Assembly (NCBI GenBank): GCA_037783545.1
Contig: JBBELK010000488.1
Coordinates: forward strand, 1 to 64,000
DNA length: 64,000 bases
Direction of reading: 5' to 3'
DNA from: Henricia sp. BOLD:AAB3569
Taxonomy: Eukaryota; Echinodermata; Asteroidea; Spinulosida; Echinasteridae
The notes under the pieces are model-generated. The model saw nothing but the letters and a program-made list of their open reading frames with translations. It searched no databases and was not told the origin of the DNA. Positions within the stretch are counted from its first letter, which is position 1. Each line of letters opens with the position of its first letter. A program made the position numbers and the translations under genes. Shown piece by piece: positions 34,628-47,529 of this stretch.

Positions 34628-36402
34628 TTGACAGACTTTCGCCGGGAAATGGCAGAGAAATTTCAGAGTTTAGAAAAAAAAGGGGTTGGCGCTTCCTGGT
34701 TGCTCCCGCAACCTGTGGCTGTCTGTACACACCTCTTTGGTGTACTCCTGACTCGTGCGCATGCTCAGTCCTTCGGACTGTCGTTGACACGGCCCAGTTT
34801 GGGACGGGATTTTGGTCAAAGTGTGGTCCAAACGTCGGCAAATTTGGAGGTCGAAAAATGTTCCGACGAACTTCAAATTGTGCATGCTCCAAAGACTCTA
34901 TATTGCGCACTTGTCCTAAAAAATTGACAGACTTTCGCCGGGAAATGGCAGAGAAATTTCAGAGTTTAGAAAAAAAAGGGGGTTGGCGCTTCCTGGATGC
35001 TCTCGCAACCTGTGGCTGTCTGTACACACCTCTTTGGTGTACTCCTGACTCGTGCGCATGCTCAGTCCTTCGGACTGTCGTTGACACGGCCCAGTTTGGG
35101 ACGGGATTTTGGTCAAAGTGTGGTCCAAACGTCGGCAAATTTGGAGGTCGAAAAATGTTCCGACGAACTTCAAATTTTGCATGATCAAAGACTCTATATT
35201 GCGCACTTGTCCTAAAAAATTGACAGACTTTCGCCGGGAAATGGCAGAGAAATTTCAGAGTTTAGAAAAAAAAGGGGTTGGCGCTTCCTGGATGCTCCGC
35301 AACCTGTGGCTGTCTGTACACACCTCTTTGGTGTACTCCTGACTCGTGCGCATGCTCAGTCCTCCGGACTGTCGTTGACACGGCCCAGTTTGGGACGGGA
35401 TTTTGGTCAAAGTGTGGTCCAAACGTCGGCAAATTTGGAGGTCGAAAAATGTTCCGACGAACTTCAAATTTTGCATGCTCCAAAGACTCTATATTGCGCA
35501 CTTGTCCTAAAAAATTGACAGACTTTCGCCGGGAAATGGCAGAGAAATTTCAGAGTTTAGAAAAAAAAAGGGGTTGGCGCTTCCTGGTTGCTCCCGCAAC
35601 CTGTGGCTGTCTGTACACACCTCTTTGGTGTACTCCTCACTCGTGCGCATGCTCAGTCTTTCGGACTGTCGTTGACACGGCCCAGTTTGGGACGGGATTT
35701 TGGTCAAAGTGTGGTCCAAACGTCGGCAAATTTGGAGGTCGAAAAATGTTCCGACGAACTTCAAATTGTGCATGCTCCAAAGACTCTATATTGCGCACTT
35801 GTCCTAAACAATTGACAGACTTTCGCCGGGAAATGGCAGATAAATTTCAGAGTTTAGAAAAAAAGGGGTTGGCGCTTCCTGGATATTCCCGCAACCTGTG
35901 GCTGTCTGTACACACCTCTTTGGTGTACTCCTGACTCGTGCGCATGCTCAGTCCTTCGGACTGTCGTTGACACGGCTCAGTTTGGGACGGGATTTTGGTC
36001 AAAGTGTGGTCCAAACGTCGGCAAATTTTGAGGTCGAAAAATGTTCCGACGAACTTCAAATTTTGCATGCTCCAAAGACTCTATATTGCGCACTTGTCCT
36101 AAAAAATTGACAGACTTTCGCCGGGAAATGGCAGAGAAATTTCAGAGTTTAGAAAAAAAAGGGGTTGGCGCTTCCTGGATGCTCCCGCAACCTGTGGCTG
36201 TCTGTACACACCTCTTTGGTGTACTCCTGACTCGTGCGCATGCTCAGTCCTTCGGACTGTCGTTGACACGGCCCAGTTTGGGACGGGATTTTGGTCAAAG
36301 TGTGGTCCAAACGTCGGCAAATTTGGAGGTCGAAAAATGTTCCGACGAACTTCAAATTTTGCATGCTCCAAAGACTCTATATTGCGCACTTGTCCTAAAA
36401 AA

Positions 36403-37291
36403 TTGACAGACTTTCGCCGGGAAATGGCAGAGAAATTTCAGAGTTTAGAAAAAAAAGGGGTTGGCGCTTCCTGGTTGCTCCCGCAACCTGTGGCTGTCTG
36501 TACACACCTCTTTGGTGTACTCCTGACTCGTGCGCATGCTCAGTCCTCCGGACTGTCGTTGACACGGCCCAGTTTGGGACGGGATTTTGGTCAAAGTGTG
36601 GTCCAAACGTCGGCAAATTTGGAGGTCGAAAAATGTTCCGACGAACTTCAAATTGTGCATGCTCCAAAGACTCTATATTGCGCACTTGTCCTAAAAAATT
36701 GACAGACTTTCGCCGGGAAATGGCAGAGAAATTTCAGAGTTTAGAAAAAAAAAGGGGGTTGGCGCTTCCTGGATGCTCCCGCAACCTGTGGCTGTCTGTA
36801 CACACCTCTTTGGTGTACTCCTGACTCGTGCGCATGCTCAGTCCTTCGGACTGTCGTTGACACGGCCCAGTTTGGGACGGGATTTTGGTCAAAGTGTGGT
36901 CCAAACGTCGGAAAATTTGGAGGTCGAAAAATGTTCCGACGAACTTCAAATTTTGCATGCTCCAAAGACTCTATATTGCGCACTTGTCCTAAAAAATTGA
37001 CAGACTTTCGCCGGGAAATGGCAGAGAAATTTCAGAGTTTAGAAAAAAAAGGGGTTGGCGCTTCCTGGATGCTCCGCAACCTGTGGCTGTCTGTACACAC
37101 CTCTTTGGTGTACTCCTGACTCGTGCGCATGCTCAGTCCTCCGGACTGTCGTTGACACGGCCCAGTTTGGGACGGGATTTTGGTCAAAGTGTGGTCCAAA
37201 CGTCGGCAAATTTGGAGGTCGAAAAATGTTCCGACGAACTTCAAATTTTGCATGCTCCAAAGACTCTATATTGCGCACTTGTCCTAAAAAA
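36403..37291 (+). repeat. Marked trimer (CTCCGG / GTCGGAAAA / GCTCCGC), copy 3
   Basis: Monomers 36403, 36699 and 36997; the middle one has A9G5, so the block is 889 rather than 888 bp. Confidence 0.85.
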
Positions 37292-37914
37292 TTGACAGAC
37301 TTTCGCCGGGAAATGGCAGAGAAATTTCAGAGTTTAGAAAAAAAGGGGTTGGCGCTTCCTGGATGCTCCCGCAACCTGTGGCTGTCTGTACACACCTCTT
37401 TGGTGTACTCCTGACTCGTGCGCATGCTCAGTCCTTCGGACTGTCGTTGACACGCCCCAGTTTGGGACGGGATTTTGGTCAAAGTGTGGTCCAAACGTCG
37501 GCAAATTTGGAGGTCGAACAATGTTCCGACGAACTTCAAATTTTGCATGCTCCAAAGACTCTATATTGCGCACTTGTCCTAAAAAATTGACAGACTTTCG
37601 CAGGAAAATGGCAGAGAAATTTCAGAGTTTAGAAAAAAAAGGGGTTGGCGCTTCCTGAATGCTCCCGCAACCTGTGGCTGTCTGTACACACCTCTTTGGT
37701 GTACTCCTGACTCGTGCGCATGCTCAGTCCTTCGGACTGTCGTTGACACGGCCCAGTTTGGGACGGGATTTTGGTCATAGTGTGGTCCAAACGTCGGCAA
37801 ATTTGGAGGTCGAAAAATGTTCCGACGAACTTTAAATTTGGCATGCTCCAAAGACTCTATATTGCGCACTTGTCCTAAACAATTGACAGACTTTCGCCGG
37901 GAAATGGCAGAGAA

Positions 37915-38102
37915 GTTGTTGTTGTTGTATATTTTATGGCATATTCGGCAACTAAGGCCCTTTATGCCATCAACTATACGGTTTTAGCTTAACTATACTA
38001 TATTATCAGCTTGAGATGACGAAGAAGGAGTTGCAGTTTTAGAAGTGGGAGGAAAACCCCCAGAGAAATGCCCCAGGGGAAAACCCACGCGGTCAAGTAG
38101 GG
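37915..38102 (-). mobile_element. SINE-like retroposon insertion, copy 3 (188 bp)
   Basis: Same element, orientation and site. Flanking 12-bp repeats are at 37903-37914 and 38103-38114. It shares TGGCATATTCGG with copy 2 but keeps the G lost there. It lies 3,724 bp from copy 2, in step with the R1/R2 duplication. Confidence 0.87.
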
Positions 38103-38352
38103 AATGGCAGAGAAATTTCAGAGTTTAGAAAAAAAAGGGGTTGGCGCTTCTTGGATGCTCCCGCAACCTGTGGCTGTCTGTACACACCTCTTTGGTGTAA
38201 TCCTGACTCGTGCGCATGCTCAGTCCTTCGGACTGTCGTTGACACGGCCCAGTTTGGGACGGGATTTTGGTCAAAGTGTGGTCCAAACGTTCCGACGAAC
38301 TTCAAATTTTGCATGCTCCAAAGACTCTATATTGCGCACTTGTCCTAAAAAA
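38103..38352 (+). repeat. Post-insertion half monomer with 26-bp deletion
   Basis: Same deletion as 34378-34627, junction at 38290/38291. It was carried by the R1/R2 duplication. Confidence 0.88.
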
Positions 38353-38648
38353 TTGACAGACTTTCGCCGGGAAATGGCAGAGAAATTTCAGAGTTTAGAA
38401 AAAAAAGGGGTTGGCGCTTCCTGGTTGCTCCCGCAACCTGTGGCTGTCTGTACACACCTCTTTGGTGTACTCCTGACTCGTGCGCATGCTCAGTCCTTCG
38501 GACTGTCGTTGACACGGCCCAGTTTGGGACGGGATTTTGGTCAAAGTGTGGTCCAAACGTCGGCAAATTTGGAGGTCGAAAAATGTTCCGACGAACTTCA
38601 AATTGTGCATGCTCCAAAGACTCTATATTGCGCACTTGTCCTAAAAAA

Positions 38649-41015
38649 TTGACAGACTTTCGCCGGGAAATGGCAGAGAAATTTCAGAGTTTAGAAAAAA
38701 AAGGGGGTTGGCGCTTCCTGGATGCTCTCGCAACCTGTGGCTGTCTGTACACACCTCTTTGGTGTACTCCTGACTCGTGCGCATGCTCAGTCCTTCGGAC
38801 TGTCGTTGACACGGCCCAGTTTGGGACGGGATTTTGGTCAAAGTGTGGTCCAAACGTCGGCAAATTTGGAGGTCGAAAAATGTTCCGACGAACTTCAAAT
38901 TTTGCATGATCAAAGACTCTATATTGCGCACTTGTCCTAAAAAATTGACAGACTTTCGCCGGGAAATGGCAGAGAAATTTCAGAGTTTAGAAAAAAAAGG
39001 GGTTGGCGCTTCCTGGATGCTCCGCAACCTGTGGCTGTCTGTACACACCTCTTTGGTGTACTCCTGACTCGTGCGCATGCTCAGTCCTCCGGACTGTCGT
39101 TGACACGGCCCAGTTTGGGACGGGATTTTGGTCAAAGTGTGGTCCAAACGTCGGCAAATTTGGAGGTCGAAAAATGTTCCGACGAACTTCAAATTTTGCA
39201 TGCTCCAAAGACTCTATATTGCGCACTTGTCCTAAAAAATTGACAGACTTTCGCCGGGAAATGGCAGAGAAATTTCAGAGTTTAGAAAAAAAAGGGGTTG
39301 GCGCTTCCTGGTTGCTCCCGCAACCTGTGGCTGTCTGTACACACCTCTTTGGTGTACTCCTCACTCGTGCGCATGCTCAGTCTTTCGGACTGTCGTTGAC
39401 ACGGCCCAGTTTGGGACGGGATTTTGGTCAAAGTGTGGTCCAAACGTCGGCAAATTTGGAGGTCGAAAAATGTTCCGACGAACTTCAAATTGTGCATGCT
39501 CCAAAGACTCTATATTGCGCACTTGTCCTAAAAAATTGACAGACTTTCGCCGGGAAATGGCAGATAAATTTCAGAGTTTAGAAAAAAAGGGGTTGGCGCT
39601 TCCTGGATGCTCCCGCAACCTGTGGCTGTCTGTACACACCTCTTTGGTGTACTCCTGACTCGTGCGCATGCTCAGTCCTTCGGACTGTCGTTGACACGGC
39701 CCAGTTTGGGACGGGATTTTGGTCAAAGTGTGGTCCAAACGTCGGCAAATTTGGAGGTCGAAAAATGTTCCGACGAACTTCAAATTTTGCATGCTCCAAA
39801 GACTCTATATTGCGCACTTGTCCTAAAAAATTGACAGACTTTCGCCGGGAAATGGCAGAGAAATTTCAGAGTTTAGAAAAAAAAGGGGTTGGCGCTTCCT
39901 GGATGCTCCCGCAACCTGTGGCTGTCTGTACACACCTCTTCGGTGTACTCCTGACTCGTGCGCATGCTCAGTCCTTCGGACTGTCGTTGACACGGCCCAG
40001 TTTGGGACGGGATTTTGGTCAAAGTGTGGTCCAAACGTCGGCAAATTTGGAGGTCGAAAAATGTTCCGACGAACTTCAAATTTTGCATGCTCCAAAGACT
40101 CTATATTGCGCACTTGTCCTAAAAAATTGACAGACTTTCGCCGGGAAATGGCAGAGAAATTTCAGAGTTTAGAAAAAAAAGGGGTTGGCGCTTCCTGGAT
40201 GCTCCCGCAACCTGTGGCTGTCTGTACACACCTCTTTGGTGTACTCCTGACTCGTGCGCATGCTCAGTCCTTCGGACTGTCGTTGACACGGCCCAGTTTG
40301 GGACGGGATTTTGGTCAAAGTGTGGTCCAAACGTCGGCAAATTTGGAGGTCGAAAAATGTTCCGACGAACTTCAAATTTTGCATGCTCCAAAGACTCTAT
40401 ATTGCGCACTTGTCCTAAAAAATTGACAGACTTTCGCCGGGAAATGGCAGAGAAATTTCAGAGTTTAGAAAAAAAAGGGGTTGGCGCTTCCTGGTTGCTC
40501 CCGCAACCTGTGGCTGTCTGTACACACCTCTTTGGTGTACTCCTGACTCGTGCGCATGCTCAGTCCTCCGGACTGTCGTTGACACGGCCCAGTTTGGGAC
40601 GGGATTTTGGTCAAAGTGTGGTCCAAACGTCGGCAAATTTGGAGGTCGAAAAATGTTCCGACGAACTTCAAATTGTGCATGCTCCAAAGACTCTATATTG
40701 CGCACTTGTCCTAAAAAATTGACAGACTTTCGCCGGGAAATGGCAGAGAAATTTCAGAGTTTAGAAAAAAAAGGGGGTTGGCGTTTCCTGGATGCTCCCG
40801 CAACCTGTGGCTGTCTGTACACACCTCTTTGGTGTACTCCTGACTCGTGCGCATGCTCAGTCCTTCGGACTGTCGTTGACACGGCCCAGTTTGGGACGGG
40901 ATTTTGGTCAAAGTGTGGTCCAAACGTCGGCAAATTTGGAGGTCGAAAAATGTTCCGACGAACTTCAAATTGTGCATGCTCCAAAGACTCTATATTGCGC
41001 ACTTGTCCTAAAAAA
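38649..41015 (+). repeat. 2,367-bp 8-monomer HOR, copy 1
   Basis: Starts 38649 (GCTCTCGC, GCATGATC), 38945 (GCTCCGC), 39240 (CTCCTCACTC), 39536 (CAGATAAATTT), 39831 (CTCTTCGG), 40127, 40423 (CTCCGG, GTGCATG), 40719 (GCGTTTCCTGG). Its first three units are also the last three of HOR R2. Confidence 0.92.
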
Positions 41016-43382
41016 TTGACAGACTTTCGCCGGGAAATGGCAGAGAAATTTCAGAGTTTAGAAAAAAAAGGGGGTTGGCGCTTCCTGGATGCTCTCGCAA
41101 CCTGTGGCTGTCTGTACACACCTCTTTGGTGTACTCCTGACTCGTGCGCATGCTCAGTCCTTCGGACTGTCGTTGACACGGCCCAGTTTGGGACGGGATT
41201 TTGGTCAAAGTGTGGTCCAAACGTCGGCAAATTTGGAGGTCGAAAAATGTTCCGACGAACTTCAAATTTTGCATGATCAAAGACTCTATATTGCGCACTT
41301 GTCCTAAAAAATTGACAGACTTTCGCCGGGAAATGGCAGAGAAATTTCAGAGTTTAGAAAAAAAAGGGGTTGGCGCTTCCTGGATGCTCCGCAACCTGTG
41401 GCTGTCTGTACACACCTCTTTGGTGTACTCCTGACTCGTGCGCATGCTCAGTCCTCCGGACTGTCGTTGACACGGCCCAGTTTGGGACGGGATTTTGGTC
41501 AAAGTGTGGTCCAAACGTCGGCAAATTTGGAGGTCGAAAAATGTTCCGACGAAATTCAAATTTTGCATGCTCCAAAGACTCTATATTGCGCACTTGTCCT
41601 AAAAAATTGACAGACTTTCGCCGGGAAATGGCAGAGAAATTTCAGAGTTTAGAAAAAAAAGGGGTTGGCGCTTCCTGGTTGCTCCCGCAACCTGTGGCTG
41701 TCTGTACACACCTCTTTGGTGTACTCCTCACTCGTGCGCATGCTCAGTCTTTCGGACTGTCGTTGACACGGCCCAGTTTGGGACGGGATTTTGGTCAAAG
41801 TGTGGTCCAAACGTCGGCAAATTTGGAGGTCGAAAAATGTTCCGACGAACTTCAAATTGTGCATGCTCCAAAGACTCTATATTGCGCACTTGTCCTAAAA
41901 AATTGACAGACTTTCGCCGGGAAATGGCAGATAAATTTCAGAGTTTAGAAAAAAAGGGGTTGGCGCTTCCTGGATGCTCCCGCAACCTGTGGCTGTCTGT
42001 ACACACCTCTTTGGTGTACTCCTGACTCGTGCGCATGCTCAGTCCTTCGGACTGTCGTTGACACGGCCCAGTTTGGGACGGGATTTTGGTCAAAGTGTGG
42101 TCCAAACGTCGGCAAATTTGGAGGTCGAAAAATGTTCCGACGAACTTCAAATTTTGCATGCTCCAAAGACTCTATATTGCGCACTTGTCCTAAAAAATTG
42201 ACAGACTTTCGCCGGGAAATGGCAGAGAAATTTCAGAGTTTAGAAAAAAAAGGGGTTGGCGCTTCCTGGATGCTCCCGCAACCTGTGGCTGTCTGTACAC
42301 ACCTCTTCGGTGTACTCCTGACTCGTGCGCATGCTCAGTCCTTCGGACTGTCGTTGACACGGCCCAGTTTGGGACGGGATTTTGGTCAAAGTGTGGTCCA
42401 AACGTCGGCAAATTTGGAGGTCGAAAAATGTTCCGACGAACTTCAAATTTTGCATGCTCCAAAGACTCTATATTGCGCACTTGTCCTAAAAAATTGACAG
42501 ACTTTCGCCGGGAAATGGCAGAGAAATTTCAGAGTTTAGAAAAAAAAGGGGTTGGCGCTTCCTGGATGCTCCCGCAACCTGTGGCTGTCTGTACACACCT
42601 CTTTGGTGTACTCCTGACTCGTGCGCATGCTCAGTCCTTCGGACTGTCGTTGACACGGCCCAGTTTGGGACGGGATTTTGGTCAAAGTGTGGTCCAAACG
42701 TCGGCAAATTTGGAGGTCGAAAAATGTTCCGACGAACTTCAAATTTTGCATGCTCCAAAGACTCTATATTGCGCACTTGTCCTAAAAAATTGACAGACTT
42801 TCGCCGGGAAATGGCAGAGAAATTTCAGAGTTTAGAAAAAAAAGGGGTTGGCGCTTCCTGGTTGCTCCCGCAACCTGTGGCTGTCTGTACACACCTCTTT
42901 GGTGTACTCCTGACTCGTGCGCATGCTCAGTCCTCCGGACTGTCGTTGACACGGCCCAGTTTGGGACGGGATTTTGGTCAAAGTGTGGTCCAAACGTCGG
43001 CAAATTTGGAGGTCGAAAAATGTTCCGACGAACTTCAAATTGTGCATGCTCCAAAGACTCTATATTGCGCACTTGTCCTAAAAAATTGACAGACTTTCGC
43101 CGGGAAATGGCAGAGAAATTTCAGAGTTTAGAAAAAAAAGGGGGTTGGCGTTTCCTGGATGCTCCCGCAACCTGTGGCTGTCTGTACACACCTCTTTGGT
43201 GTACTCCTGACTCGTGCGCATGCTCAGTCCTTCGGACTGTCGTTGACACGGCCCAGTTTGGGACGGGATTTTGGTCAAAGTGTGGTCCAAACGTCGGAAA
43301 ATTTGGAGGTCGAAAAATGTTCCGACGAACTTCAAATTTTGCATGCTCCAAAGACTCTATATTGCGCACTTGTCCTAAAAAA
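41016..43382 (+). repeat. 2,367-bp 8-monomer HOR, copy 2
   Basis: Starts 41016, 41312, 41607, 41903, 42198, 42494, 42790, 43086, matching copy 1 at offset 2,367. The eighth monomer shares GCGTTTCCTGG on its left side but has GTCGGAAAATTT and AATTTTGC on its right side where copy 1 has GTCGGCAAA and AATTGTGC, so the duplication boundary or a conversion tract ends inside it. Private change: GAAATTCAAA near 41552. Confidence 0.92.
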
Positions 43383-43677
43383 TTGACAGACTTTCGCCGG
43401 GAAATGGCAGAGAAATTTCAGAGTTTAGAAAAAAAAGGGGTTGGCGCTTCCTGGATGCTCCGCAACCTGTGGCTGTCTGTACACACCTCTTTGGTGTACT
43501 CCTGACTCGTGCGCATGCTCAGTCCTCCGGACTGTCGTTGACACGGCCCAGTTTGGGACGGGATTTTGGTCAAAGTGTGGTCCAAACGTCGGCAAATTTG
43601 GAGGTCGAAAAATGTTCCGACGAACTTCAAATTTTGCATGCTCCAAAGACTCTATATTGCGCACTTGTCCTAAAAAA
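42790..43677 (+). repeat. Marked trimer (CTCCGG / GTCGGAAAA / GCTCCGC), copy 4
   Basis: Monomers 42790, 43086 and 43383, in step with 5334-6221 at offset 37,456. The match continues downstream to 44863. Confidence 0.85.
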
Positions 43678-46344
43678 TTGACAGACTTTCGCCGGGAAAT
43701 GGCAGAGAAATTTCAGAGTTTAGAAAAAAAAGGGGTTGGCGCTTCCTGGTTGCTCCCGCAACCTGTGGCTGTCTGTACACACCTCTTTGGTGTACTCCTG
43801 ACTCGTGCGCATGCTCAGTCTTTCGGACTGTCGTTGACACGGCCCAGTTTGGGACGGGATTTTGGTCAAAGTGTGGTCCAAACGTCGGCAAATTTGGAGG
43901 TCGAAAAATGTTCCGACGAACTTCAAATTTTGCATGCTCCAAAGACTCTATATTGCGCACTTGTCCTAAAAAATTGACAGACTTTCGCCGGGAAATGGCA
44001 GAGAAATTTCAGAGTTTAGAAAAAAAAGGGGTTGGCGCTTCCTGGATGCTCCCGCAACCTGTGGCTGTCTGTACACACCTCTTTGGTGTACTCCTGACTC
44101 GTGCGCATGCTCAGTCCTTCGGACTGTCGTTGACACGGCCCAGTTTGGGACGGGATTTTGGTCAAAGTGTGGTCCAAACGTCGGCAAATTTGGAGGTCGA
44201 AAAATGTTCCGACGAACTTCAAATTTTGCATGCTCCAAAGACTCTATATTGCGCACTTGTCCTAAAAAAATGACAGACTTTCGCCGGGAAATGGCAGAGA
44301 AATTTCAGAGTTTAGAAAAAAAAGGGGTTGGCGCTTCCTGGATGCTCCCGCAACCTGTGGCTGTCTGTACACACCTCTTCGGTGTACTCCTGACTCGTGC
44401 GCATGCTCAGTCCTTCGGACTGTCGTTGACACGGCCCAGTTTGGGACGGGATTTTGGTCAAAGTGTGGTCCAAACGTCGGCAAATTTGGAGGTCGAAAAA
44501 TGTTCCGACGAACTTTAAATTTTGCATGCTCCAAAGACTCTATATTGCGCACTTGTCCTAAAAAATTGACAGACTTTCGCCGGGAAATGGCAGAGAAATT
44601 TCAGAGTTTAGAAAAAAAAAGGTGGTTGGCGCTTCCTGGATGCTCCTGCAACCTGTGGCTGTCTGTACACACCTCTTTGGTGTACTCCTGACTCGTGCGC
44701 ATGCTCAGTCTTTCGGACTGTCGTTGACACGGCCCAGTTTGGGACGGGATTTTGGTCAAAGTGTGGTCCAAACGTCGGCAAATTTGGAGGTTGAAAAATG
44801 TTCCGACGAACTTCAAATTTTGCATGCTCCAAAGACTCTATATTGCGCACTTGTCCTAACAAATTGACAGACTTTCGCCGGGAAATGGCAGAGAAATTTC
44901 AGAGTTTAGAAAAAAAAGGGGTTGGCGCTTCCTGGATGCTCCCGCAACCTGTGGCTGTCTGTACACACCTCTTTGGTGTACTCCTGACTCGTGCGCAAGC
45001 TCAGTCCTTCGGACTGTCGTTGACACGGCCCAGTTTGGGACGGGATTTTGGTCAAAGTGTGGTCCAAACGTCGGCAAATTTGGAGGTCGAAAAATGTTCC
45101 GACGAACTTCAAATTTTGCATGCTCCAAAGACTCTATATTGCGCACTTGTCCTAAAAAATTGACAGACTTTCGCCGGGAAATGGCAGAGAAATTTCAGAG
45201 TTTAGAAAAAAAAAGGTGGTTGGCGCTTCCTGGATGCTCCTGCAACCTGTGGCTGTCTGTACACACCTCTTTGGTGTACTCCTGACTCGTGCGCATGCTC
45301 AGTCCTTCGGACTGTCGTTGACACGGCCCAGTTTGGGACGGGATTTTGGTCAAAGTGTGGTCCAAACGTCGGCAAATTTGGAGGTTGAAAAATGTTCCGA
45401 CGAACTTCAAATTTTGCATGCTCCAAAGACTCTATATTGCGCACTTGTCCTAACAAATTGACAGACTTTCGCCGGGAAATGGCAGAGAAATTTCAGAGTT
45501 TAGAAAAAAAAGGGGTTGGCGCTTCCTGGATGCTCCCGCAACCTGTGGCTGTCTGTACACACCTCTTTGGTGTACTCCTGACTCGTGCGCAAGCTCAGTC
45601 CTTCGGACTGTCGTTGACACGGCCCAGTTTGGGACGGGATTTTGGTCAAAGTGTGGTCCAAACGTCGGCAAATTTGGAGGTTGAAAAATGTTCCGACGAA
45701 CTTCAAATTTTGCATGCTCCAAAGACTCTATATTGCGCACTTGTCCTAAAAAATTGACAGACTTTCGCCGGGAAATGGCAGAGAAATTTCAGAGTTTAGA
45801 AAAAAAAGGGGTTGGCGCTTCCTGGATGCTCCCGCAACCTGTGGCTGTCTGTACACACCTCTTTGGTGTACTCCTGACTCGTGCGCATGCTCAGTCCTTC
45901 GGACTGTCGTTGACACGGCCCAGTTTGGGACGGGATTTTGGTCAAAGTGTGGTCCAAACGTCGGCAAATTTAGAGGTCGAAAAATGTTCCGACGAACTTC
46001 AAATTTTGCATGCTCCAAAGACTCTATATTGCGCACTTGTCCTAAAAAATTGACAGACTTTCGCCGGGAAATGGCAGAGAAATTTCAGAGTTTAGAAAAA
46101 AAGGGGTTGGCGCTTCCTGGATGCTCCCGCAACCTGTGGCTGTCTGTACACACCTCTTTGGTGTACTCCTGACTCGTGCGCATGCTCAGTCCTTCGGACT
46201 GTCGTTGACACGGCCCAGTTTGGGACGGGATTTTGGTCAAAGTGTGGTCCAAACGTCGGCAAATTTGGAGGTCGAAAAATGTTCCGACGAACTTCAAATT
46301 TTGCATGCTCCAAAGACTCTATATTGCGCACTTGTCCTAAAAAA
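43678..46344 (+). repeat. 9-monomer version of the W HOR, copy W3
   Basis: Starts 43678, 43974, 44270, 44566, 44864, 45160, 45458, 45754, 46050. The first five match W0 at offset 37,456; 45754 and 46050 match W2 monomers 6 and 7 at offset 34,196. The two-unit excess is a 594-bp local duplication (44566-45159 and 45160-45753) marked by GCGCAAGCTC at 44993 and 45587, found nowhere else in the window. Confidence 0.88.
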
Positions 46345-47233
46345 TTGACAGACTTTCGCCGGGAAATGGCAGATAAATTTCAGAGTTTAGAAAAAAAAGG
46401 GGGTTGGCGCTTCCTGGATGCTCCCGCAACCTGTGGCTGTCTGTACACACCTCTTTGGTGTACTCCTGACTCGTGCGCATGCTCAGTCCTTCGGACTGTC
46501 GTTGACACGGCCCAGTTTGGGACGGGATTTTGGTCAAAGTGTGGTCCAAACGTCGGCAAATTTGGAGGTCGAAAAATGTTCCGACGAACTTCAAATTTTG
46601 CATGCTCCAAAGACTCTATATTGCGCACCTGTCCTAAAAAATTGACAGACTTTCGCCGGGAAATGGCAGAGAAATTTCAGAGTTTAGAAAAAAAAGGGGT
46701 TGGCGCTTCCTGGATGCTCCCGCAACCTGTGGCTGTCTGTACACACCTCTTTGGTGTACTCCTGACTCGTGCGCATGCTCAGTCCTTCGGACTGTCGTTG
46801 ACACGGCCCAGTTTGGGACGGGATTTTGGTCAAAGTGTGGTCCAAACGTCGGCAAATTTGGAGGTCGAAAAATTTTTCGACGAACTTCAAATTTTGCATG
46901 CTCCAAAGACTCTATATTGCGCACTTGTCCTAAAAAATTGACAGACTTTCGCCGGGAAATGGCAGAGAAATTTCAGAGTTTAGAAAAAAAAGGGGTTGGC
47001 GCTTCCTGGTTGCTCCCGCAACCTGTGGCTGTCTGTACACACCTCTTTGGTGTACTCCTGACTCGTGCGCATGCTCAGTCTTTCGGACTGTCGTTGACAC
47101 GGCCCAGTTTGGGACGGGATTTTGGTCAAAGTGTGGTCCAAACGTCGGCAAATTTGGAGGTCGAAAAATGTTCCGACGAACTTCAAATTTTGCATGCTCC
47201 AAAGACTCTATATTGCGCACTTGTCCTAAAAAA
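46345..47233 (+). repeat. Trimer HOR, copy 3 (not duplicated here)
   Basis: Monomers 46345 (CAGATAAATTT), 46642 (GAAAAATTTTTCG) and 46938 (CAGTCTTTCGG), followed by a TAGACAG start at 47234. It matches 12149-13037 at offset 34,196. Only one copy is present here, so the 889-bp duplication at 12-14 kb is specific to that place or was lost here. Confidence 0.88.
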
Positions 47234-47529
47234 TAGACAGACTTTCGCCGGGAAATGGCAGAGAAATTTCAGAGTTTAGAAAAAAAAGGGGTTGGCGCTT
47301 CCTGGATGCTCCCGCAACCTGTGGCTGTCTGTACACACCTCTTTGGTGTACTCCTGACTCGTGCGCATGCTCAGTCCTTCGGACTGTCGTTGACACGGCC
47401 CAGTTTGGGACGGGATTTTGGTCAAAGTGTGGTCCAAACGTCGGCAAATTTGGAGGTCGAAAAATGTTCCGACGAACTTCAAATTTTGCATGCTCCAAAG
47501 ACTCTATATTGCGCACTTGTCCTAAAAAA

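Larger units (their letters stand above)
32090..35811 (+). repeat. 3.72-kb HOR with inserted element, copy R1
   Basis: Twelve monomers: 32090 (GGATATTCCC unit), 32385, the marked trimer 32681/32977/33274, 33569 (CACGCCCCAG, GTCGAACAATG), 33864 (CCTGAATGC unit), 34160 (interrupted by the element), 34628, 34924 (GCTCTCGC, GCATGATC), 35220 (GCTCCGC) and 35515 (CTCCTCACTC). The whole series is repeated from 35812. Its first two monomers are also the last two of 2,070-bp HOR copy D, so the two HOR types overlap. Confidence 0.92.
35812..39535 (+). repeat. 3.72-kb HOR with inserted element, copy R2
   Basis: Monomers 35812, 36107, 36403, 36699, 36997, 37292, 37587, 37883 (with element), 38353, 38649, 38945, 39240, repeating R1 in order at offset 3,722-3,725. 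Differences seen: GTTGACACGG at 37743 where R1 has GTTTACACGG (34019), A9G5 near 36748 where R1 has A8G5, and A8 where R1 has A9 in the last unit. Confidence 0.92.
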
